A DNA stretch of 23,070 nt from 2-02-FULL-55-14 sp964581115 (lineage in GTDB: Bacteria; Bacteroidota; Ignavibacteria; UBA10030), in contig CAZOMY010000042.1 in NCBI GenBank assembly GCA_964581115.1, forward strand, positions 1-23,070. Reading direction: 5' to 3'. Made by a program: the position numbers and the translations under genes. Positions 15,077 through 22,115 of this stretch are shown here, in pieces (position 1 is the first letter of the stretch; each line of letters begins with the position of its first letter). The notes under the pieces are model-generated. The model did no database searches and was not told the DNA's origin. It was given only the letters and a program-made list of their open reading frames with translations.

Positions 15077-15373
15077 CAGTGTCAAGCACGAAATGCTATT
15101 CGCGAAATACGAAGCAAGCACGAAAGTCGTCAGAGAAGATCAGAGATACTTGCCAAGGACCCAATGCAGGGAGTGGCACACTTGGTCCATTGAGGTTCAT
15201 AACCGAGATCTGAGAGCGAAGGGCCAAGTGATGCTTCAGAAGCTGAGGATTGACCCCCTCCCCGTCATTACGAACCGGCGTCGTGCCTTGGTTCTCTTCA
15301 AGAAAGCCGGATTCGGGAACTGCGATCAGAAGGGCGCATTTCATCCAAAGGGAATCCTTGCTATCATCCCTCC
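15077..15373. other. intergenic region without a gene
   Basis: The word AAGCACGAAA occurs at 15084-15093 and 15116-15125 among other ACGAA-rich fragments, like a decayed version of the CACGAAGG array at 21381. A frame open across this stretch has no family features. I see no promoter or terminator I would defend. Confidence 0.5.
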
Positions 15374-16153
15374 ATGGATCTGTACTCAACTTCCTATGGC
15401 GACCACGGCCCTCACCTGCTGATTCTTCACGGCCTCTTCGGCATGTCCGACAACCTGCATCACGTGGCAAAAGCACTGTCAGACCGCCATCAGGTGCTTG
15501 CACTTGACCTCCGCAATCACGGCCGAAGTCCGCATGATCCGGTGATGACGTACGAGGCGATGGCGGGAGACGTCGTGGATCTCATGGATGCTCGCGGGAT
15601 CCCGGCGGCGGCTGTCATGGGGCATTCGATGGGGGGCAAAGTGGCGATGGAGCTTGCGTTGCGCCATCCGGCGCACGTTGCGGCCCTCGTGGTGGTCGAC
15701 ATCGCCCCCCGAAGCTATCCTCCCCATCACGAAGAGATCTTCGCGGCGTTCGAATCGATCCCGCTCGAACAATGTTCAACGCGAAAAGAGGCCGAGGTTG
15801 CCATGCGGGCCCGCGTTTCAAGAAACTCGACGGCGCTGTTCCTGCTGAAGAACCTGACGAGAGATGACGACGGAAGATTTCGATGGAAAGCCAACATCCC
15901 GGCGATCCGCTCCGCCTACGGTGAGATCAACCGGGCGGTCGATGCAGACGCCCCCTACGATGGTCCTGCGCTCTTTATTAGAGGAGGGCAAGCGGACTAC
16001 ATCGTTGACGCGGACCGCGCGGACATCCTTCGGCTGTTCCCCCGGGCGACCGTTGAGACGATCCATGCGGCCGGGCACTGGGTCCATGTGGATGAGCCGG
16101 AGGAGTTGACCGGCCTGGTTCGTCGCTTCCTCTCCTCCTTCACAAATCCGTAA
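15374..16153 (+). CDS. alpha/beta hydrolase, YbfF-like esterase group
   Basis: A 259-residue soluble protein with a full alpha/beta-hydrolase fold. LLILHGLFGMSDN (15-27) gives the HG oxyanion motif, LALDLRNHGRSPH (42-54) is the characteristic turn of the YbfF/ABHD11 group, the nucleophile is Ser85 in GHSMGGK, and Asp208 and His235 (AAGHWVH) are the likely triad partners. It lacks a signal peptide, so it is cytoplasmic. YbfF-type enzymes cleave short- to long-chain acyl esters including acyl-CoA. It lies 47 bp before the aminolipid acyltransferase in the same direction, so a lipid-related role is possible but not shown. Confidence 0.87.
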   Translation: MDLYSTSYGDHGPHLLILHGLFGMSDNLHHVAKALSDRHQVLALDLRNHGRSPHDPVMTYEAMAGDVVDLMDARGIPAAAVMGHSMGGKVAMELALRHPAHVAALVVVDIAPRSYPPHHEEIFAAFESIPLEQCSTRKEAEVAMRARVSRNSTALFLLKNLTRDDDGRFRWKANIPAIRSAYGEINRAVDADAPYDGPALFIRGGQADYIVDADRADILRLFPRATVETIHAAGHWVHVDEPEELTGLVRRFLSSFTNP

Positions 16154-16186
16154 CGATGGCGTAAACTCCTCCCTACGGGCCGTTTG

Positions 16187-16194
16187 TATCTTTG
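16187..16194 (+). promoter_or_regulatory. possible Bacteroidota -7 promoter element
   Basis: TATCTTTG matches TAnnTTTG and ends 6 bp before ATG 16201, so the transcript would start at or next to the start codon. There is no TTTG at the -33 distance. A chance match is possible. Confidence 0.3.
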
Positions 16195-16200
16195 GGGCCC

Positions 16201-17997
16201 ATGGGAACCATCAACCTTGCTGCCATTCTTGAAGCACGGGCTCCGAAGCTCCTTGCCCGCGTACCCTCCTTCCTCCGTGCGCCGGCGCTTGCAGTGCTTC
16301 GCCGGCTGCTTGCCATATCGCAGGTGGAGCAGTATCTGTTCGACCTGTCCCCTTTCCGCAACGACGAGTTCATCGACGAGGTCTTCGAGCTGGTTGACGT
16401 CTCCTTCGCCGTCACGCAGCGCGACCTGAACCGCATTCCGGCCGAGGGTTCGTTGATCGTGGTGGCCAATCATCCGCTTGGCGCGCTTGACAGTCTGGCA
16501 TTGCTTCGCACCATCCGAACCGTGCGTCCCGAAGCCCGGATCGTTGCTAACGACGTGCTCGAACTCGTCGAACCGATCCGCGAGCTGCTTATTCCGGTCA
16601 ACAACCTGACCGGTTCGGGCAGTCGCCGTACGGTCGAGTTCATCACGTCGGCTCTTGCCGACCACCAAGCGATCGTTCTCTTCCCCGCCGGAGAGGTCTC
16701 GCGATTGCGCCCCACGGGCGTTGTGGACGGGCCTTGGCAGCGCAGCGCCGTCCGGCTGGCCCAGAAACACCGGGCGACGGTCCTTCCCGTACACATCGAG
16801 GCGCGTAACTCGGTATGGTTCTACCTTGCGTCGGCGATCTGGAAGCCGCTGGGGACAATGCTCCTCCCCCGGGAGTTGTTTCGCCAGAGGGGGGCCAATT
16901 TCCGCATCAAGATCGGTAATCCGATCCCGGCCTATGCCTTCGACCGCCTGAACGCATCCGAGGCCACGGAGCAACTGCGGAAGCATGTCTACTCCATCCC
17001 GTCGGGCAAGGCCAGCGAACTGCCAACGCATGAGCCGTTGCCGCGCCCGATGGACGTCAAGGCCATCCGCGAAGAGTTGGGCCGCGCGCAACTGCTCGGG
17101 CTGCTTCCGGACGGCAAGCACGCGTACGTGACGACCGCTGAACGGACGCCGGGTCTGCTCCGGGAAGTGGGACGATTGCGCGAGGCGACCTTCCGGTCGG
17201 TGCGTGAAGGGACCGGGAAGCGGGTGGATTTGGACGAGTACGACCGATGGTACGATCATCTCGTCCTGTGGGATGACGACCGGCTGTCGATCGTAGGGTC
17301 GTATCGTCTGGCTCCTTGTCGATCGCTTACTGCGCCGTGGTCTGTGGAGCGACTGTACACCGCCGAAGCGTTCCACATGTCGATGTCGTTCCGACGACTG
17401 CTCCCGGAATCGCTCGAACTCGGACGCAGCTTTCTGCAGCAGTCGTATTGGAACACGAATGCGCTTGAATACCTATGGCAGAGCATCGGGAGCTACCTCA
17501 GCTTCCATCCCGAGGTCCGCTATCTCTTCGGAACCGTCAGCCTGAGCGACTCGTATCCGTCCGAAGCCAAAGAGAAGATCGTCGGCTATTACCAGAAGTG
17601 GTTCGGGGCGCCAAGGGGACTTGTCAAGGCCAAGACGCCGTACGTGCTGACGCGGGAAGCGCAGAAACGGAATGAGGACATCTTCGTCGGCGGCGACCAT
17701 CGAGAGGATTTTCGACTGTTGAGGTCCTGGCTGCGCGAGCGCGGCCTCGCGGTGCCGACGCTATTCCGCCAATACGTTGAGTTATGCGAAGTGGGGGGAG
17801 CGCGCTTTCTGGAGTTTGCGATCGATGAATCCTTCGGGGGCTGTGTTGACGGATTCATCATGCTCGACCTGAAGACGATGACACGCGACAAACGCGAGCG
17901 CTACCTGGATCGGAATCGGTTGTCCACCGCCGCGCCGGTTCAACGGACGGAGTCGCTCGTCGAGGTCCCCGCAAGCATCAGCGCGCCGATCCTGTGA
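16201..17997 (+). CDS. bifunctional aminolipid acyltransferase (OlsF-like: PlsC-type domain plus OlsB/GNAT-type domain)
   Basis: A 598-residue protein joining two acyltransferases. Residues 60-265 form a PlsC-like domain with VANHPLGALD (88-97), where His91 and Asp97 are five residues apart as in the hemolysin-like branch, and LFPAGEVSRLR (160-170) as the acyl-acceptor motif. Residues 300-560 form an OlsB-like GNAT domain with REVGRLREATFR (321-332), ELGRSFLQQSYW (406-417) and YLFGTVSLSDSYP (441-453). OlsF of Serratia combines N- and O-acylation to make ornithine lipids, and Bacteroidota make related glycine or ornithine lipids. Here the amino acid used is unknown. I start at ATG 16201; an in-frame TTG lies nine bases upstream. 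The 3' end overlaps the convergent gene by 20 bp. Confidence 0.85.
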   Translation: MGTINLAAILEARAPKLLARVPSFLRAPALAVLRRLLAISQVEQYLFDLSPFRNDEFIDEVFELVDVSFAVTQRDLNRIPAEGSLIVVANHPLGALDSLALLRTIRTVRPEARIVANDVLELVEPIRELLIPVNNLTGSGSRRTVEFITSALADHQAIVLFPAGEVSRLRPTGVVDGPWQRSAVRLAQKHRATVLPVHIEARNSVWFYLASAIWKPLGTMLLPRELFRQRGANFRIKIGNPIPAYAFDRLNASEATEQLRKHVYSIPSGKASELPTHEPLPRPMDVKAIREELGRAQLLGLLPDGKHAYVTTAERTPGLLREVGRLREATFRSVREGTGKRVDLDEYDRWYDHLVLWDDDRLSIVGSYRLAPCRSLTAPWSVERLYTAEAFHMSMSFRRLLPESLELGRSFLQQSYWNTNALEYLWQSIGSYLSFHPEVRYLFGTVSLSDSYPSEAKEKIVGYYQKWFGAPRGLVKAKTPYVLTREAQKRNEDIFVGGDHREDFRLLRSWLRERGLAVPTLFRQYVELCEVGGARFLEFAIDESFGGCVDGFIMLDLKTMTRDKRERYLDRNRLSTAAPVQRTESLVEVPASISAPIL

Positions 17998-19177
17998 CGG
18001 CTTCCGCGGCCGCCCGGGCGCTCGACCAAGCCCACTGGAAGTTGTAGCCCCCCAGCCAGCCGGTCACGTCCATCACCTCTCCAATATAGAAGAGGCCCCG
18101 AACGTTCCGGGCTTCCATCGTTTTCGACGACAGCTCGCGGGTATCCACTCCCCCCACCGTCACTTCCGCTTTCGCGAATCCCTCTGTCCCTGACGGCGTC
18201 ACGGACCAGCCGTGCAACGACCGTTCAATGACGTCGACCTGCTTGCCGTTCATTGATCGCACCGGGATCGAGCGCTGGCGCTCATCTTCCATCCACCAAT
18301 CCACAAACCGCTTCGGCAGGACGCTTGCGAGCGCGTTCCCAAGCGTCCGGTCGGGGTGTGCTTCGAGGAGCCTTCGGAGCGGGAGGTCGGGGATCAGATC
18401 GATCGTAACGGGCGTCGAGACATCCCAATACGACGACGCCTGAAGTACGGCGGGACCGCTCAGGCCGCGATGCGTGAACAGGATCTTTTCACGGAATGAC
18501 CCGTCGCCGCACGATATGCGCGCCTCGAGCGAGATGCCGGCTAGCTCGGAGAAGGACCGGCCGGGACCTTTCTGCAGCTTGAACGGGACGAGTCCCGGTC
18601 GAGGCGGGACGATGCGAATATCGAACTGTCGAGCGATGCGATAGCCGAGGTCCGTGGCCCCGAGCTTGGGAACGGAGAGCCCTCCGGTGGCGACGATCAG
18701 AGCGGGAGCGACGAACGTTCCCCGATCGGTCTCGACCTCGAACTGCGTGCCGCGACGGACATGCTCGACCTCGACGCCCGTCCTGATCTCGACCTTTCCC
18801 CGCCGGCATTCTTCCATTAGCAGATCGATGATCCGCTGGGACGAATCGTCGCAGAACAGCTGGCCGAGCGTCTTCTCGTGGTACGGAATGCGATGGCGTT
18901 CGACGAGCGCAATGAAGTCGGCCGCGCTATAGCGAGCCAGGGCCGACCGGCAGAAGTCCGGATTGGCTGAGATGAAATTGGCGGGACTGGCATTACGGTT
19001 GGTGAAGTTACAGCGTCCGCCGCCCGAGATGCGCACCTTGGCGGCTACGTCGCGGTTGCGCTCGAGCACGACGACAGACCTTCCGCGTTGACCGATGAGA
19101 CCGGCGGCAAACAATCCGGCAGCGCCGCCGCCGAGGACGATCACGTGTGCCAGCTGGGGGGAACGGAGAGAGCCCAT
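17978..19177 (-). CDS. HI0933/BaiN-family FAD-dependent oxidoreductase
   Basis: A 399-residue flavoprotein of unassigned reaction, cytoplasmic. The FAD Rossmann motif is VIVLGGGAAGLFAA (12-25). The family signature KVRISGGGRCNFTN follows (47-60). Mid-protein ATGGLSVPKLGATDLGY and C-terminal GLFYIGEVMDVTGWLGGYNFQWAW contact the flavin in relatives. The family includes E. coli YhiN and clostridial BaiN, an enzyme acting on 3-oxo-bile acid intermediates, but most members have no known substrate. Length is normal. I use the ATG complementary to 19175-19177. A longer open frame begins at 19252 and passes through the heptamer run. The gene is divergent from the DASS transporter and convergent with, and overlapping, the acyltransferase gene. 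Confidence 0.9.
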   Translation of the reverse strand: MGSLRSPQLAHVIVLGGGAAGLFAAGLIGQRGRSVVVLERNRDVAAKVRISGGGRCNFTNRNASPANFISANPDFCRSALARYSAADFIALVERHRIPYHEKTLGQLFCDDSSQRIIDLLMEECRRGKVEIRTGVEVEHVRRGTQFEVETDRGTFVAPALIVATGGLSVPKLGATDLGYRIARQFDIRIVPPRPGLVPFKLQKGPGRSFSELAGISLEARISCGDGSFREKILFTHRGLSGPAVLQASSYWDVSTPVTIDLIPDLPLRRLLEAHPDRTLGNALASVLPKRFVDWWMEDERQRSIPVRSMNGKQVDVIERSLHGWSVTPSGTEGFAKAEVTVGGVDTRELSSKTMEARNVRGLFYIGEVMDVTGWLGGYNFQWAWSSARAAAEAVTGSAR

Positions 19178-19181
19178 GTAT

Positions 19182-19216
19182 GATTTGCGATCGTCGACCG
19201 TCGATCGTCGATTTGC
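19182..19216. repeat. GATCGTC heptamer array in a divergent promoter region
   Basis: Five 7-bp units in phase. The order is symmetric: GATTTGC on both ends, GATCGTC next, GACCGTC in the centre. The array lies 4 bp upstream of the flavoprotein start (minus strand) and 85 bp before the transporter start (plus strand), so it sits in the 5' region of both genes. Confidence 0.75.
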
Positions 19217-19301
19217 AGATCTGCACCTTCCATCTCTCCATCGCTCTTGCAATTCTCAGCCCCACATCGGAACTTCGTCATTGATTCTCTCACAGCCAAG
19301 C

Positions 19302-20759
19302 ATGGCTCGCAACGACATTTTGAAGGTCGCCGCGGGCCCGATCCTGGGGCTGATGGCGTTCCTTCTTTTTCCAGAATCGGGACCCATCGCCCGCGTGGCC
19401 GGCGTCGGTGTCTGGATGGCCGTATGGTGGATCACGGAGGCCGTCAGCCTGTATTTCACGGCCCTGCTTCCGTTGATGCTCTTCCCCCTCCTGGGCATCG
19501 CCCCGATGACGGCGGTCGGGCCGGAATACACGCGCGAGGTCATTTTCTTGTTCATCGGCGGATTCCTCATCGCTTTCGGCCTTGAGCGATGGGGACTCCA
19601 TCGTCGGATCGCCCTGCGGCTTATCCTGTTGACGGGAGCCACCTCAGGCGGGATGCTTGCGGGGATCATGCTCGCCGCCTTTTGCCTCTCGATGTGGATC
19701 TCGAACACCGCCACTGTTACGACGCTTCTGCCGGCCGTTCTGGCTGTCGTGCGGCAGTTGGAGGAGCGCCATCCGAGCGGTCGGTCGGCGCTGTCCACTC
19801 CCTACCTGTTGGGATTGGCGTACGCCGCATCCATCGGGGGCATGGCAACGATCGTGGGCACGCCTCCGAACCTCATCCTGATGTCCTTCTATAATGAGCG
19901 TTTTCCAGGCGACCCGATCACATTCGCAAACTGGCTGGCGTTCGGGTTTCCGTTGAGTGCCGTCTTACTTGTCTGTTGCTGGCTGATCCTTCGGTGGATC
20001 TTTCGTGATGCGTTCAGGCGGGAGCAGATCGACGTGGAGGGATGCCGGCGGGAGTACCGTCTTCTCGGTCCCCTTTCGTATGAAGAGCGATGGCTATCGT
20101 CCGTCTTTGCGATAACGGTCGTTCTTTGGTTCTTCATGAAGGACTTGGCGATCGGAAGCGTGACGATCCCGGGATGGACCACATTCGCATGGTTCTCAGG
20201 ACACAGCGACCACATCCGCGAGAGCACTATTGCGATGCTGATGGCGGGAATACTGTATGTCATTCCCGCGCGACGCGAGTCCGGCGGACTGATCCGTTGG
20301 GCCGAAGTGCAGCGACTGCCCGTCGGCATCATCTTTCTTTTTGGCGGCGGTTTTGCGCTTGCTTCGGCATTCGAGTCGTCGGGACTCTCGCAATGGATAG
20401 CGGGCGGGCTGAGCATCGTCGGCACTCTGCCCCCCGTGCTCGTTGTGCTCACGCTTTGCTTCTTCACCACCTTTCTGACGGAGATCATGTCGAATTCGGC
20501 ATCGGTGATCCTTCTTCTCCCCGTTCTGGCCTCTTTTGTGCATTCGATCGGCATCGAGCCACTATTGATATTTGTGCCAGTCGTGATCAGTGCTACGTGC
20601 GCATTCATGCTGCCGGTGGCGACTCCGCCGAACACGATCGTCTTCGCCACCGAACGGATCTCCATTCGAAACATGGTGCGGACAGGTATCTGGCTGAATC
20701 TGACATTCGCCGTGCTCATCACCCTGGCAACGTTCACGGTTGTCCGGTGGACACTGTGA
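19302..20759 (+). CDS. DASS-family (SLC13) sodium:dicarboxylate/anion symporter
   Basis: A 485-residue inner-membrane protein with about eleven hydrophobic segments. The two inverted repeats carry the Na+/substrate motifs of the family: WISNTATVTTLLP (SNT at 134-136) with IVGTPPN (184-190), and TEIMSNSASVILLLP (SNS at 397-399) with PVATPPNTIVF (438-448). Proteins of this family import succinate, malate, fumarate, citrate or sulfate with Na+. The SNT/SNS pattern suits a C4-dicarboxylate carrier such as VcINDY, but the substrate is not proven. The ATG at 19302 starts a normal N-terminal helix; the frame upstream is open through non-coding repeat. No ribosome site is evident. Confidence 0.92.
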   Translation: MARNDILKVAAGPILGLMAFLLFPESGPIARVAGVGVWMAVWWITEAVSLYFTALLPLMLFPLLGIAPMTAVGPEYTREVIFLFIGGFLIAFGLERWGLHRRIALRLILLTGATSGGMLAGIMLAAFCLSMWISNTATVTTLLPAVLAVVRQLEERHPSGRSALSTPYLLGLAYAASIGGMATIVGTPPNLILMSFYNERFPGDPITFANWLAFGFPLSAVLLVCCWLILRWIFRDAFRREQIDVEGCRREYRLLGPLSYEERWLSSVFAITVVLWFFMKDLAIGSVTIPGWTTFAWFSGHSDHIRESTIAMLMAGILYVIPARRESGGLIRWAEVQRLPVGIIFLFGGGFALASAFESSGLSQWIAGGLSIVGTLPPVLVVLTLCFFTTFLTEIMSNSASVILLLPVLASFVHSIGIEPLLIFVPVVISATCAFMLPVATPPNTIVFATERISIRNMVRTGIWLNLTFAVLITLATFTVVRWTL

Positions 20760-20856
20760 GCCCGGCGGAGGTCTGCCTGTGTGTCACGGATCATTGTGTC
20801 TGCGATTGTGATGAGGAGTGGGTATATTCTTACGTTCAACGACCCCCGGCTTTCCT

Positions 20857-21369
20857 ATGTCCATTGACCTGCGACGACCTGTTCACGTTGGGTGGATGAC
20901 CGTTCTGACCGGCGTTGTCTTGCTCGTCGGATGCGACCGTCCGGCCCGTCAACAGTCCTCCATTCCGAGTGATATGTTCACCAAGCACGGTACACTGACC
21001 TTTGTGCGGTCTGACGGTACGGAGGCGGCCACGATCGGCATTGAGATCGCCGACACGCCTCAGAAGCGGGAGACGGGTTTGATGGGACGTCCGATACTTG
21101 GCGAGCGCCAGGGGATGCTGTTCATCTTTGAGGAGGAGCAGGACCTGGCCTTCTGGATGATGAATACGATGATCTCGTTGGATATGATCTTCGTGGACGG
21201 CCGTTACGAAATCGTAACGATCCATAGTCGTACGGAGCCGTTCTCGACCGAGAGTTATCCGGCAACGAAGCCGGGACGGTATGTGGTAGAGGTGAACGCA
21301 GGGTATTGTGAGGAGCATGGGATCAAGGTAGGAGACCGGATCAAGTTCGAGCGGACGGCTGGCAAGTAG
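20857..21369 (+). CDS. DUF192-domain lipoprotein
   Basis: A 170-residue protein with a lipoprotein signal: positive residues at 5-7, a hydrophobic run, and the lipobox LVGC with Cys26 as the lipidated residue. The DUF192 domain fills residues 55-165, with characteristic TPQKRETGLMGR (67-78), GMLFIFEEEQDLAFWMMNT (86-104), SLDMIFVD (107-114) and a C-terminal VNAGYCEEHGIKVGDRI (146-162). DUF192 proteins are small, beta-rich and usually exported, with no established activity. The ATG at 20857 is preferred; a GTG at 20818 would place 13 extra residues before the signal. A TATATT lies 28 bp upstream but lacks a good partner element. Confidence 0.87.
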   Translation: MSIDLRRPVHVGWMTVLTGVVLLVGCDRPARQQSSIPSDMFTKHGTLTFVRSDGTEAATIGIEIADTPQKRETGLMGRPILGERQGMLFIFEEEQDLAFWMMNTMISLDMIFVDGRYEIVTIHSRTEPFSTESYPATKPGRYVVEVNAGYCEEHGIKVGDRIKFERTAGK

Positions 21370-21380
21370 GAAAAGTGGAA

Positions 21381-21489
21381 CACGAAGGTCCACGAAGGCA
21401 CACGAGGCTGCACGAAGAGTGGAATGGATCAGTTTGTCGATCCTTCTTCGCTTTGTGGACCTGCGTGAAAGCTTCGTGGCGCTTCGTGC
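21381..21489. repeat. inverted CACGAAGG-type decamer arrays
   Basis: Four 10-bp units run in phase from 21381 to 21420, of the type CACGAAGGTC and CACGAAGGCA. The complementary strand of about 21443-21489 contains further CACGAAGCGC-type units, so the two arrays face each other around a short centre. They fill the gap between the DUF192 and Lrp-domain genes. Confidence 0.7.
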
Positions 21490-21512
21490 AATGTTTCTAC
21501 CCAAGGTGAACC

Positions 21513-21791
21513 ATGGTGAATGCAATTGTCTTGCTTTCAACTGAACGCGACGCCACCAATAGGGTCGCGGAAGCTCTGGCCGGAATGCCGGGGATCAGCG
21601 AGGTGTATTCGGTCGCCGGGCGGTATGATCTGGCGGCGATCGTTCGGGTGCCGACCAACGAGGCATTAGCCGAGGTTGTGACCGAGCGGATCCGCGCCGT
21701 CGCCGGCATCACGGCTTCCGAGACCCTGATCTCATTCCGGGTCTTCTCGAAACACGACCTCGACAGCATGTTCTCGATCGGAGCGGGGTAA
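21513..21791 (+). CDS. stand-alone Lrp/AsnC ligand-binding (RAM) domain protein
   Basis: A 92-residue protein equal to the C-terminal alpha/beta sandwich of Lrp/AsnC regulators without the helix-turn-helix. It shows the alternation VNAIVLLSTERD, VAEALAGMPGISEVYSVAGRYDLAAIVRV (about 18-46) and ITASETLISFRVFSK (70-84), where GRYDLA marks the effector-binding turn. Such single-domain proteins bind amino acids or other small molecules, and some may pair with full-length Lrp proteins. No DNA-binding partner is in the window. The ATG at 21513 follows AAGG weakly. Length matches the domain exactly, so it is not a truncated remnant. Confidence 0.87.
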   Translation: MVNAIVLLSTERDATNRVAEALAGMPGISEVYSVAGRYDLAAIVRVPTNEALAEVVTERIRAVAGITASETLISFRVFSKHDLDSMFSIGAG

Positions 21792-21944
21792 GGTCAAAAA
21801 TGGCTTAAGAGGGCAAGGAGAGGAGCAGAACCGTGGAGAGGGATCTTCAATGAAGGCTCCATCTTCCTCCTCTGCATTCCATTGTCATTTCTGGGACTCT
21901 GTGACAACTCTATCGATCTCTGTGAACCGCCTTCTCAGACTCGC

Positions 21945-21972
21945 TTGACATCGACACGAAAAACTCTGTAAT
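21945..21972 (+). promoter_or_regulatory. sigma70-like promoter before the recombinase
   Basis: TTGACA (21945-21950) is a perfect -35 and TGTAAT (21967-21972) a one-mismatch -10, with a 16-bp spacer. This is the general bacterial form and not the TTTG/TAnnTTTG form of Bacteroidota. It reads toward the leader ORF and recombinase. Confidence 0.55.
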
Positions 21973-22013
21973 TAGCCGCATCCACGGGGGGATGCCATTG
22001 GAGAGGTATGTCC

Positions 22014-22046
22014 ATGGAGTCGCCCCTGACTGATGACCCGCATTGA
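22014..22046 (+). CDS. putative leader peptide (10 codons)
   Basis: An ATG at 22014, seven bases after GGAGAGG (22000-22006), opens a ten-residue frame (MESPLTDDPH) that ends at TGA 22044-22046. An in-frame ATG at 22008 is too close to the ribosome site. The last codons overlap the left arm of the hairpin at 22032-22041, so translating ribosomes would disturb that fold. This resembles leader peptides of attenuated genes, but no run of a regulatory codon is present. It may be fortuitous. Confidence 0.35.
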   Translation: MESPLTDDPH

Positions 22047-22085
22047 GAATTCCCCCACGAGTTCTTGAGCGGGTCATCTCGTTTT
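22032..22085 (+). terminator. terminator/attenuator-like hairpin
   Basis: GATGACCCGC (22032-22041) and GCGGGTCATC (22069-22078) form a perfect 10-bp stem, with partial inner pairing, followed by TCGTTTT (22079-22085). It lies between a promoter and the recombinase start codon, so it could act as an intrinsic attenuator. It could also be a recombination or protein-binding site. Confidence 0.5.
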
Positions 22086-22115
22086 GAGGACTCATTCTAC
22101 TGTGAGGGGGGGAGT

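Larger units (their letters stand above)
21792..22115. other. leader region of the recombinase gene
   Basis: A 324-bp stretch with no long gene. Its left part has decayed repeats with the word CTCTGTGA at 21897 and again near 21918. Its right part holds a sigma70-like promoter (21945-21972), a ten-codon ORF with a ribosome site (22014-22046) and a terminator-like hairpin (22032-22085), in an order resembling an attenuator. Confidence 0.5.

Noticed and set aside
14194..15213. 339-codon plus-strand frame overlapping the second permease
   Set aside because: Arg- and Gly-rich frameshifted reading of the permease gene. It has no motif and extends into repeat material.
15042..15422. Small plus-strand gene between the second permease and the YbfF-like hydrolase
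   Set aside because: Overlaps both neighbours in another frame, has no ribosome site, no motif and contains repeat fragments.
15997..17376. 459-codon open frame on the minus strand opposite the YbfF-like and acyltransferase genes
   Set aside because: It is the antisense shadow of two clearly recognisable plus-strand genes. Its composition is rich in Arg, Gln and Asp with no domain-like pattern, and it crosses the gap between the two genes.
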